Shown: piece by piece, positions 34,691-49,526 of the stretch
Layout: each line of letters opens with the position of its first letter
How positions within the stretch are numbered: position 1 is the stretch's first letter
DNA from: Spirodela intermedia
Taxonomy: Eukaryota > Streptophyta > Magnoliopsida > Alismatales > Araceae
NCBI GenBank assembly: GCA_902729315.2
Contig: LR746275.1
Span: 188,501-252,500 of the forward strand
Direction: 5' to 3'
DNA length: 64,000 nt
Notes under the pieces: model-generated
Told to the model about the DNA's origin: nothing
Seen by the model: only the letters and a program-made list of their open reading frames with translations
Databases searched by the model: none
Translations under genes and position numbers: made by a program

Positions 34691-37000
34691 GAAATTTTCA
34701 CTCACTCAAGGAAATGTCATGCAAGCATTTAGCAAAGGGACTTCCACTGATCAAGGTACTTAATCACATGTGTCAGACCTATCTTGTAGGCAAGCAACAC
34801 CACACTCCATTCTCGAAAGCTTCTCAACTCCGAGCTTCAGAGCCTGCTGACATTTGTGGCCTGATTACCCCAACCACACTAGGAGGGAGTAAGTATTTCC
34901 TCCTTATAGTTGATAGTTTTTTGCGACTAATGCAGGTAGCTATGCTCAAACATAAATCTGAAGCCTTTTGCAAATTCAAGAAGTTTAAGGCTTTGGTTGA
35001 GGGAGAGAAGAATACAAAAATCAAGTGTCTTTGATCAAACAGAAAAGGGGAGTTTTCTTCTGATAAATTCATTGAGTTTTGTGTTTCACAAGGAATTAAA
35101 AGGAAGTTGACCGCTCCTTACTCTCATCAGCAGAATGGTAAAGTAGAAAGGAAGAATTGAAGAATCATGTCCATGATTAGGAGCATGCTGAAAGAGAAGG
35201 AAATGCCTCGTGAATTGTAGAAAGAGGCTGTCAATATCTCTATATCTCTTAAATTAGTCTTACACTAAAAGTTTCCAGGGGTTGACGCCATATGAGCTGT
35301 GGATTGAGAGAAAGTCAATAATTGATCATCTTTGAGTTTTTGGCTCCATTGTGCATGTGAAATGTACTAAAAGACCACAGAAAAAAGTTTTATGACTGCA
35401 GTCAACCAATGATATTCATTGGGTACGAAGTGGACACAAAGGAGTACATGGGAGAAGAAATGAAAGGAAGCATGGGTACGAAGTGGCACGAAAGGAAGCA
35501 TGGAGGAATGCTATGAAAGAAGAAATGAAAGTCATTGGCAGAAGTTAAACATGGGAGCTAGTGACTCCTCCAACTAATTGCAATCTCATAGGACTGCAAT
35601 AGATTTTTAGGGTCAAGAGAAATGTCAAAAGATACATTGTGAAGCATAAGGCGAAACTGGTTGTGAAGGGGTATTATCAAAGGCAAGGAATCGACTATGA
35701 TGAGGTATTTGCTCCTGCGGTCCGATTTGAATTTATTCGTGCTCTTAATACCATTGCAGCTCCATAAGGAATGGTTGTTGCATCATTTCGACGTAAAGTC
35801 TGCCTTTCTGAATGGAGAGGTAGAGGAGGAGTTATATGTCAAGCAATCGAAAGGTTTTGTTGTAAAGGACAGAGAGAACTTTATTTTGAAGCTGAGAAAG
35901 CCCTTTATGGACTTAAGCAAGCTTCACAAATACCTAGTCTCACTCGGATTCTCAAGAAGTAAAAATGAGCAAGCAGTTTATTTGAAGTGGTCTGATAAAT
36001 CACACTTGATTATTAGAGTCTATGTGGATGATCTACTAGTCATAGGTGAAAAAGACAGTGAAATTAACGAGTTCAAAGATTAAATGATGCAATTTTTGAG
36101 ATGAGTGATCTCAGACAACTTTGCTCTTATTTGGACATTGAAATGGCGCAAGGAGGAGCTAGAATCACCCTGTCACAAAGAGCCTATGCACTGAATATAC
36201 TGGATCTTGCAAGGATGAGGGAGTGCAATCTAGTTCACGGTCCTCTTGAAGCAAGAGTCAAACTCAGTCAACAAAATTCAGGATCTTCAATTGACTCTAC
36301 TTACTTCTGAAGTCTCATCGGAAGCTTAAGGTACTTGACTCACTTGCCCTGATCTGACTTTCTCCGTGGGATTACTGAGCAGGTTTATGGAGCATCCGAC
36401 TTCAGAACACCTCCCAGCGATCAAGCACATTCTAAGGTACGTAAAAGGTACAATTGATTATGGATTAGTCAATGAGAAAGGTCAGACCAAAGTAAATTTA
36501 GTCGACTATAGTGATAGCGACTTTGCTGGAGATGTGGATGACCGAGAGAGTACCTCAAGGCAAGCTTTCTTCCTCGGTGAAATGTTGATCTGTTGGGCCT
36601 CTCAGAAGTAGAAGACAGTGGCTTTATCCTCGTGTGAGGCGGAGTATATTGCTGCCACTGCTGCCGCATGTCAGGGTGTGTGGCTAAATCGTCCATCAGC
36701 GAATTAAGAGGAGAAGAAGAGAGGACAATAAAATTGCTTGTGGATAACAAATCTGCCATCATCCTAAGCAAGAATCTAGTGCATCATAATCGTACGAAGC
36801 ACCTTGATACAAGATATCACTTTATTCGTCAGTGTGTGGAGGAGAAGAAGATCACGTTGGATTATGTGAAGACGGAGGACCAGCTGGCCGATATCCTCAC
36901 AAAATCACTCGGAAGGCAGAAATTCATGGAGATGAGATGGCAGATGGGTGTTCGGAACATTCGCACGGAGGAGCAGGAGCAAGGAGGAGATTGAAGGCTT
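34690..37000 (+). mobile_element. Ty1/copia retrotransposon copy 2 (integrase, reverse transcriptase, RNase H)
   Basis: Plus-strand frames in order: end of GAG-pre-integrase and integrase core (34714-35210; 'SKYFLLIVDSFLRLMQV', 'APYSHQQNGKVERKN'), reverse transcriptase (35600-36310; 'FDVKSAFLNGEVEEELYVKQ', 'VYVDDLLVIGE', 'ITLSQRAYALNILDLA') and RNase H (36366-36994; 'TIDYGLVNEKGQTKVN', 'CEAEYIAAT', 'RTKHLDTRYHFIRQCVEEKK', 'QLADILTKSLG'). Stops at 35032 and 35158 and several frameshifts inactivate it. The RNase H frames are long and well kept, so this copy is younger than the other elements. A purine-rich AAGGAGGAGA (36980-36989) may be the polypurine tract, with a possible 3' LTR start near 36992. 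The 5' LTR and gag are not recognised. Confidence 0.88.
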
Positions 37001-37334
37001 AGCTCCAGCTCCGCCGTGGCTCGTAGTGGTTCACTGTCTCCGGCGATCTCACCCGCGAAGCCAATTTGGGCGTATTTCTATTTTTTGAGTTCGTTAAGTT
37101 TCTTTTTAGGTTTAATCACAGCCGCACCTTGCTTGAGTTCGTTAGATTTTACTGGCAATACGATTCTGTGCATTCTTGATCTTGCTTCTTCTTGTTCCTT
37201 TGGAAATTTTTTAAGGGGTTTCCGGTTTTCCAAAGCCAGCAATTATTGCATCAGCAAAGCAGAGAAAACTACAGTCGGAAAGAGAGCAGGCATGGCCCTT
37301 CTTGATGGGGTACAATCTAGATCGTTCGCGCGGC
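37001..37334. other. Spacer between copia copy 2 and GLP1, possible copia 3' LTR
   Basis: Follows the candidate polypurine tract and starts TGAAGGCTTAGC. It is moderately GC-rich with a T-rich stretch near 37075-37110. It would also have to contain the GLP1 3' UTR, read on the minus strand. No second LTR copy was found to confirm LTR status. Confidence 0.4.
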
Positions 37335-38072
37335 TCACTTGGGCGCGAACTTGCTCTTGACAAACTGCACTTCCTGGATGCCCACCTGGAAGGCGGTGGC
37401 GAGGACGTTGTCCGGCACCGGCGGGGTGGCGCCGAAGAGGGTGTTGGCGATGGTCTGCGTCCCGGGGAGCTGGCTGTTGAAGGCGGCGACGACGGCGGCG
37501 GGGACGTTGCCGTTGTTCCTCTGGAAGTGAACGAGACCCCGGGGGAAGACGAAGACCTCCCCCGGCTTGATGGTCTTCGCCACCAGCACGTTGGCGGTGG
37601 TGATGAATCCCACGTCCAGCTCGCCGTAGAGGACGAAGACGATCTCAGTGGCGCGGGGATGCGTGTGCGGGGGGTTTTGACCGCCGGGGGCGTAGTCGAT
37701 GCGGCTGATGGAGACGCCGAGCGTGTTCAGGCCGGGGAAACGGAGGACGTTGGCGGCGGTGACGATGGATCCCTGGGCGTTGCTGGTGTTGCCGGGTTTG
37801 ACTAGGAGGTTGGAGAAGAAGTCGGTGGCGTTGAACTGGGCCTTGCAGGGGAACCCGTTCACCTTCACCGCTGCCAAATCCCAGGAAGATATTCAAACAC
37901 ATTAGGCAACCGCAGGGAGGGCGGATAGGAAGAAGGAGAGGAGAAGAAGAAGCATACTCGAGTTGAGATCCGCCACGCAGACATCTTGGAGCAAGTCGGG
38001 GTCGCTGGCGGACGTTGAGCCGACCAACGCCAGGAAGGCGAACAGAGCTGCAGCGAGAGAAGAAGCCCTCAT
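37335..38072 (-). CDS. Germin-like protein 1 of an inverted pair (cupin)
   Basis: Germin-like proteins are secreted, manganese-binding cupins of the cell wall; some have superoxide dismutase activity and defence roles. Two exons, 38072-37958 and 37870-37335, flank an 87-nt GT-AG intron. The product has 216 residues: a signal peptide at about 1-23, a cysteine pair (Cys32, Cys47), germin box 1 'QNPPHTHPRATEIVFV' and box 2 'GEVFVFPRGLVHFQ'. Predicted metal ligands are His107, His109, Glu114 and His153, all present. An N-glycosylation sequon (NAT) starts at residue 52. An in-frame ATG further upstream was rejected because the one used starts the signal peptide. The 3' end lies next to a copia element. 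Its paralogue is at 42321-43144 in the opposite orientation. Confidence 0.95.
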
Positions 38073-38103
38073 GGCCGCGCACGCTGGCGAGAGAGAAAGA
38101 CAG

Positions 38104-38132
38104 AGAGGGAGAGAGAGAGAGAGAGAGAGAGG
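38104..38132. repeat. GA microsatellite in the GLP1 5' UTR
   Basis: GA repeat on the plus strand (CT on the coding strand) 30-60 bases before the GLP1 ATG. Confidence 0.85.
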
Positions 38133-38178
38133 ATGAGAGGCGGCGAGTTGAGGGAGAAGGAAGAAGCCGATGGCGGCC

Positions 38179-38185
38179 TTTATAA
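38179..38185 (-). promoter_or_regulatory. TATA box of GLP1
   Basis: The minus strand reads TTATAAAGG about 108 bases before the ATG, leaving room for a short CT-rich 5' UTR. Confidence 0.6.
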
Positions 38186-40233
38186 TGAAGTTGCTGGACT
38201 GGGTGGGCCGGTGCCTTGGGGAAGGTAGACGATTATTGATGGTGAAAGGCATGGAACAGCCCCTCCCCCACATGGAGTTCAGACAGCTGTTCTTCCCTGT
38301 CGGTCAACGAATGAACGCAGACGGTCCAGCGTCATCTTGGATGGAGTTTCGAAGATTCCCGGGAGCCGGTGGAAAAATATTCTGCCTTACCGTCCTGACA
38401 GGTCGGACGTGTCAAACCTTCAGTGCCGCTTCTTTCAAAAACTACTTAGGCACGAACGTGTTGGATGGGTGGTCAACGCTGCACCGTGATGGATGATCGA
38501 TGATCGATTCCCTCAGATCCTGATCGTCAAAGTGTATTTCGGGTAAGTACAACGTAGAAGCTTGATGACCGGTTAGGACTTGAATAAGCGTAATTATCTG
38601 AGTTTATCCGAGAATATCCGTCCATTCAAGTCTGACACACTAGAACAAAGTTGATAAACTTGGTGGGATAAAAGCCGCCGATTAGTGACACCCCGAAGCG
38701 GGGTGAAGCGCACCAAGTTGCTACACTTATTCAACCAACCAAAGGGTCTGATTGTGGGGTCCCAGCCCCGTAAGTAGTAGTTCAATTGACTAAATAAAAC
38801 CCTTGGTTTATCTAGGCTGAGATATGATCAAGAATAAATCCATTATCAAACCATAGTGTCTGGTAAATTAGAGTAGGATCGAAGATAACTGGTTATCAGA
38901 GGTGAACATCCTGAGAACATGACTGACGATGATAATGCTTATTATTATTATTATTATTATTATTAGAATAAGACGAAAATGATGTGGAGTAGGCGTTCAA
39001 GTTACCTTTTCCAAGATATGGTTTTGTTGGGGATGTCGTGACTTATGCAGCTACTGCGACAAAAGAAACCCGAATTTTCTTTTGTAGGCTTTGACCATTT
39101 ACTTGCTCTCCTGGTCGCCCGCCGCGTTAGATGCGAAGAAGAGATGAGAGACGTTACCTCGAAAGAACAGCATGAGGAAGGTCGCCCATGTATTTGACCT
39201 CGTCATCATCATCCCACGTGCCTCAGTCGCAGGCCACGTCGTCGGACGCCGTTGATCTAGACGGCAAGTTCAACGTCGTTTAGACTAGTCAACTCTCTTG
39301 TTGAGGTGGGGTATTTGACCCCATCGACCTCGGTCGCGCTGGGCCCGCACCAGATTCATAGCCAATTTCTCCCCAGTAATAGACGTATGTTGAAATAGGC
39401 CAAACATCAGTTATTTCTCTCCAGTAATGTAGGATCAGATCATGAAAGAGAGAGCGCTTACCAGTCTGAGCCATCAGTTATTGACCAAGGATCCCTCTTC
39501 GCACTACAAACGTTACATTCTTCCTAATCGATCAGAAAAGCAGCAAAATTAAGGACACCTCACCCATCAACTTGTGACCAACAGCACGCTCTAAACCCCT
39601 AACACAAAGAACGATTCACTGCCCCCCCCCCGCCCCCTCTCTCTCTCTGGTTCCCATTTGACCCACATGCATGCAACAACGACAAAGGTAGTAGTGCGGT
39701 GCAAGGAGATGGGGATTTTTCTCGGACAGAGAGACACCGAGAGAGGGAGAGAGAGAAACATGTTGACTTTGGATAGTGCCTTGAGTCATGATTTATCTGC
39801 AGTTACCTTGTTCATTCGTTTATTTCAAGAACAAGGGTCAACTCACCATGTCTGAAATAGTCACTAGAAGACATACGGAACTTTCCAAGTCAGTCGAGTC
39901 TTCGTCGGTCGTGGTGTAATGACAACTAGCTGGAACCAGGAGTCCCATTGGGCTGGACCCAACCTCTTCCTGTATCCACGAAATGATATGGGCTTCGTCG
40001 GTCGTCCCCTCCCACCGCCCCAACCAGGAGTCGAGTCTTCGTCGGTCGTGGTCCATAGTTTTTTTGACTATGGAGCATCGGATTTATTTATGTAATATTT
40101 CACGGAAAACTAGAAAAATGGAATCGATTATGTTTGCAGAAGTTACTATTTTCATTTTGTTACGGGATAATCTTTGATAAAAACGCCGCCTTTTCAACCG
40201 CTGCCGGCAGTCTTGCGGGGGCGGAGGGCGACG
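38186..40233. other. Intergenic region between GLP1 and TLS1 (divergent promoters)
   Basis: No gene is recognised. It holds an ATT microsatellite (38939-38966), a C-rich run followed by CT repeats (about 39620-39650), a GA tract near 39735-39760, and a 23-base direct repeat (39893-39915 and 40030-40052) followed by a short hairpin. Confidence 0.6.
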
Positions 40234-41709
40234 ATGCCGACGCCGGCGGCGAAGAGGTGCTTCCGGAAGAAGCGGTCCCTCGAGGAGGCGGAGGCCGAGC
40301 CTGACGCCGGCGCCGAATCCGGTGACGAGGAGGAACGCAGGTCCGTTCCTCTTCTTCTATTTCTTCTTCTTCTTCCTCGCCGGCGATATGGGGAGGGGAA
40401 GGAAGCCCTTTCTTTCTCATCACCCTTAGGGTTTTCATGGCCTCTCGTTTTCTCTTCTCAGGATGGTGCTGGAGGAGGTGAAGCTGTTGCAGAAGCAGAG
40501 GGAGAGGCGATCGGGCATCCCGGCGCTGCCCACCGCGGCGGCGCCGCCCGGCGACGCCGGCGGCGGCGGCGTGGTGGATGAGCAGAAAGGGGGCCTCAAG
40601 AAGATGGGGGCCGGGACGGGGCGGGCGGTGGCGGTGGGAGGGGACGGCGAGGACGATCTGGTCTTGCAGGACACCTTCGCCCAGGAGACCGCCGTCACCG
40701 TGGAGGACCCCAACATGTGATGCCCTAATTCCTCGTCTTCCTCCCCAAATCCGTCCGAAATTGCGCCGTCGATTCGAAGAAGAATCCTCGAACTTTCCTC
40801 TGCCATGGTGGTATTGACGGAATGATCGTGATGACACAGGGTCCAGTATGTGGAGCAAGAGTTGGCAAAGCGGAGGGGGAAGAACGTCAGTGGCGACGGG
40901 GGTGATCAGGCCGAGAGCGAACTGAAGCGCCTGGAGGACGAGTTGTACGCAGTGCCCGAGCATCTCAAGGTGGGATCTCTGCCATGGTGATCAGAAGAAC
41001 AAGGAAATTGTCCCCGATGGCGCAGTGGCTCTGATTCTTCACTACTTTTGCTGCAAATCATCCTCTTCCAGGTGAAGAGGAGGAACCCGGAGGAGAGCTC
41101 TACCCAGTGGACGACCGGGATTGCAGAAGTTCAGCTTCCGATTGAGTCAGCCCTTCTCTGCGTACCGACGCCGTTACAATTTATAGCCGGACAGATTCAA
41201 GATCCAGGAGGTGGCTGAATCGAATCCTCAGTTGACGTCCTTCTTCTTCTTCGTCGTCCTCTTCGCCAGGTACAAGCTCAGGAACATCGAAGAGACAGAG
41301 GCTGCCAAGAAGCTCCTGCAGGAGAGGAGGCTGGCGAGCAAGGCCAAGTCGGACATGAACAACATCCCCTCGAGCTACAGCGCAGATTACTTCCACCGCG
41401 GCCGTGACTACGCCGAGAAGCTCCGCAGAGGTGGGTGGGTGTTCCGGCCATGGAGCTCGGAGCAAGTTTACTCTGTGGAGATGATGATGGCTTCATGTCT
41501 AAGGATCCCCCCTTCTGACGGCGATCTTCTTCTTCATGATGGGAGCAGAGCACCCGGAGCTGTACAAGGACGAGGCCTTCCAGGATGGTGCGGCGGGCGC
41601 CAGAGGCAGCGGGGGCGGCGAGGCGGCAGGGCGGCGGCAGGCGGCGACGGACGTGATCATGCTCGAGCGCTTCAGGAAGCGGGAGCGGCAGCGTGCGATG
41701 CGCAGATGA
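40234..41709 (+). CDS. TLS1/C9orf78 (HCA59) family protein, spliceosome-associated
   Basis: Homologue of human C9orf78/HCA59 and fission yeast Tls1, nuclear proteins linked to the spliceosome and, in yeast, to telomeric silencing through splicing. Six exons: 40234-40340, 40462-40716, 40840-40969, 41072-41145, 41270-41430, 41549-41709, all GT-AG, giving 295 residues. The basic N-terminus 'KRCFRKKRS' leads to an acidic stretch, 'MVLEEVKLLQKQRERR' and 'VQYVEQELAKRRGK'. The family signature follows: 'ESSTQWTTGIAEVQLPIE', 'YKLRNIEETEAAKKLLQ', 'SSYSADYFHRGRDYAEKL' and 'ATDVIMLERFRKRERQR'. The start at 40234 fits the family; an in-frame ATG at 40174 would add 20 residues. The gene sits between the two germin-like genes. 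Confidence 0.93.
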
Positions 41710-41746
41710 CCTGGATAAGCTGCGTCTGATTCACAGAAACCCGCCT

Positions 41747-41783
<37 letters not shown>

Positions 41784-42320
41784 CAGTCTTCTTCGGTTTG
41801 ACTTGGGTCATCTGCATCTTTGACACCATCATATCTATCTTACAGGGTAAGATTTTTTCTTTTTCTGTCGAGCTAATAACAATGCCAGTGATCAAACTTG
41901 CGGAGTAAGAACTCACACTCTATCTCTCTCTGCCCGGGATACCTGCTGCTCCTTCGTTGGCCGCTCAGACCTACCATCTTCCTCAGTACTCCTCTCTGCT
42001 CTCTCTCTGCTCACGAGGGAGACAGAGAGAGGGACCATGTATTTTTAAAATTTGGGTCTACTTTAAATCGGCTCTGTCGGTGGTCCGGGGGGGACGTGTC
42101 CTCGCGGAGTGTCTTGCAAGCTGTCTGAGAATTGTTCCCAGAGTATAGGCTCCAATTCATTGCTTCGGAAGGTGCGGACATGCCTCCACGTGGCACCACT
42201 TATCCTCGCCTCCCCTCTGACTGCAATAAATTAATGCCCACCCACCTTGTACCTATTTCACAAACCCCCTGCTTGTCCCCCTTCTCTCTCTCTCTCTCTC
42301 TCGCTAACTAGCTCGGCGAC
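41710..42320. other. TLS1 3' flank and GLP2 promoter
   Basis: Contains a GA microsatellite (about 41749-41780) just after the TLS1 stop and a CT repeat (about 42283-42302) about 20 bases before the GLP2 ATG. No further gene is seen. Confidence 0.6.
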
Positions 42321-43144
42321 ATGGGTCCTCCGGTAGTCGTCACCGCCCTCATCGCCGCCCTCGCGCTGGTCGCTGGTGTCTCCGCCAACGACCCCGACAT
42401 GCTCCAGGACGTCTGCGTGGCGGATCTCAACTCAAGTAAGCGCTCCTCTCCCTCCTCTTCCTCTTCCTCTTCCGCTTCCCCCTCCCTACTCCGGCTTCTT
42501 CTTCCTTGTCCTCCTCGTCCTCCGGGGAAAATCCTACCCCGATTCGGAGGCTCCGTCGGGATCTAGGTGGCCGTGGCTGACCGGATCTGGCCGATTTGGC
42601 AGCGGTAAGGGTGAACGGCTTCCCCTGCAAGAGCCAGATCAACGCCAACGACTTCTTCTCCGACCTCCTGGTGAAGCCCGGCAGCACCAACAACTCCCAG
42701 GGATCCCTCGTCACCGCCGCCAACGTCCTCCGTTTCCCCGGCCTGAACACGCTCGGCGTCTCCATCAGCCGCATCGACTACGCCCCCGGCGGTCAAAACC
42801 CCCCGCACACGCATCCCCGCGCCACCGAGATCGTCTTCGTCCTCTACGGCGAGCTCGACGTGGGATTCATCACCACCGCCAACGTGCTGGTGGCGAAGAC
42901 CATCAAGCCGGGGGAGGTATTCGTCTTCCCCCGGGGCCTCGTCCACTTCCAGAAGAACAACGGCGACGTCCCCGCCGCCGTTGTCGCCGCCTTCAACAGC
43001 CAGCTCCCCGGGACCCAGACCATCGCCACCTCCCTCTTCGCCGCCTCCCCCCCGGTCCCCGACAACGTCCTCTCCAAGGCCTTCCAGGTGGGCACCAAGG
43101 AGGTCCAGAAGATCAAGTCTAGGCTCGCCCCGCCCAAGAAGTGA
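42321..43144 (+). CDS. Germin-like protein 2 of an inverted pair (cupin)
   Basis: Paralogue of the gene at 37335-38072. Exons 42321-42435 and 42603-43144 flank a 167-nt GT-AG intron at exactly the same codon position as in GLP1, giving 218 residues. The signal peptide is about 1-22 (hydrophobic 'VVVTALIAALALVAGV'). Cys32/Cys47, box 1 'QNPPHTHPRATEIVFV' and box 2 'GEVFVFPRGLVHFQ' are present with His107, His109, Glu114 and His153 as predicted metal ligands. GLP1's NAT sequon is NAN here, while NNS occurs nearby. Introns and flanks are unlike GLP1, but the middle of exon 2 is almost identical, suggesting conversion. The expected role is an apoplastic Mn cupin; exact activity cannot be told from sequence. 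Confidence 0.95.
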
Positions 43145-43989
43145 ATCTAAGTCAACGCCCCCCTCCCGGTTCGCCTTTGATGATGAATACTTGCCGTGGG
43201 CATTAGTGCAACGTTGCTTTGCTTCCTGCCAAATAATCCCCTCCCCCGCCGGGAGCACTGTTCCCCAATTCTCTGCTGGGCTCTGACTTATTCTGACGTT
43301 GACCTTTTACCTATATATCTGGAGCGTGGGTGAGAGAAAACCAGATCTGACGGCATACTCCTACCCCGCCCACCACCGGGAGCTGGTGGCGGCGGTGTGG
43401 ACCGAAGCCATCCCGTGTGGTGCGAGGATGGGTGGGTGGGGGCATCGTTGCCGCCTGTGCCGGATCCATTATTTTCCATTTGCGGTAATCAGTCAGATAT
43501 GGAAGGACTTTGTCAAGTAAGTGATCGTTCAGGACCCGTCTCGTAAAAATCATCATACAACGCCTGCACCAAAGTGGGACCCCACAAAAGTCCCCGCTTG
43601 TTATTACTTGACGCGTTCTCGTTTGACACGCGCAATTTCGACCAATAAAAAAAGGACCCAATGGAACATATCTTAAAGGCATTATTTTATGTTCATAAAT
43701 ATATGATTATTCTTATTTACTAAATTCCTTGGATAATATAAACACACTCTACATATAAATATATATATATGGAAATAAAGTCAAAGATATAAATATATAC
43801 TGTTGACTTGGGAAAGAGACAAAAACGTTAATGGGCCTTTAGCCATCAAACAGGCCCTTTTTGGGGGGCATTTGGGCCGTCCAAGAGATCCATTTAAAGT
43901 CACTAGTCCCATAAGAACCGCCTCGGGGCGGAGAGATCTTCAGGGAGGAGAGAGAGGAAAAGGAAGGTAGAGGAGAGAGAGAGAGGGCG
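43145..43989. other. GLP2 3' flank and RPT3 promoter
   Basis: No gene is seen. An AT-rich stretch (43680-43800) includes short ATAT repeats. TGGGCC motifs and a GA-rich leader precede the RPT3 ATG. Confidence 0.6.
43832..43878 (+). promoter_or_regulatory. Two site II (TGGGCC) elements upstream of RPT3
   Basis: TGGGCC occurs at 43832-43837 and 43873-43878, 110-160 bases before the ATG. Such motifs bind TCP factors and are common in promoters of growth-related plant genes. Function here is inferred. Confidence 0.55.
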
Positions 43990-49075
<5,086 letters not shown>

Positions 49076-49117
49076 TTCGATCCTCTGCAACTCCGAACTG
49101 AAGAACTCTCTCTGGCC

Positions 49118-49152
<35 letters not shown>

Positions 49153-49526
49153 TGACTTTTCTCCTTCCGAACCTTAGACTGGGGCGCCCTTGGTTGCCCT
49201 GCTCATCTCACTTTTATGAGGTGGACGGATCTAATGGGTTACGGTTTGCTTGATGGGTCTTGAGTAGTGGATGATGGTGACAAGCTGGCACCTCGTGTGG
49301 GCGGGCTTCCTTGGGTTAAAGCAATCTACCTTTAACTCTGTCATCAATACCCACATTGAGAGAGCGAGAGATGGGCAAAGATTAGTCGGAAATATATGCC
49401 GCAGATTCTCGCTATTAGGGGCATATCATACCAGCAACAACAGGTAGAATCTGCAGTCCCAGGAGACTTGAGCGGTGTAAAAGTACTAGGAAGTCAACGC
49501 ATCAGAAGGGACCGGAAGAAAACTGA
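49076..49526. other. Convergent 3' region of RPT3 and the SWIM/MULE gene
   Basis: Contains a CT microsatellite (about 49117-49149) in the presumed RPT3 3' UTR and the presumed 3' UTR of the minus-strand gene. No other gene is seen. Confidence 0.6.

Noticed and set aside
42376-43122. Long Pro/Arg-rich frame overlapping GLP2 in another phase
   Set aside because: A shadow of the GC-rich GLP2 exon; the cupin motifs and family intron position support the other frame.
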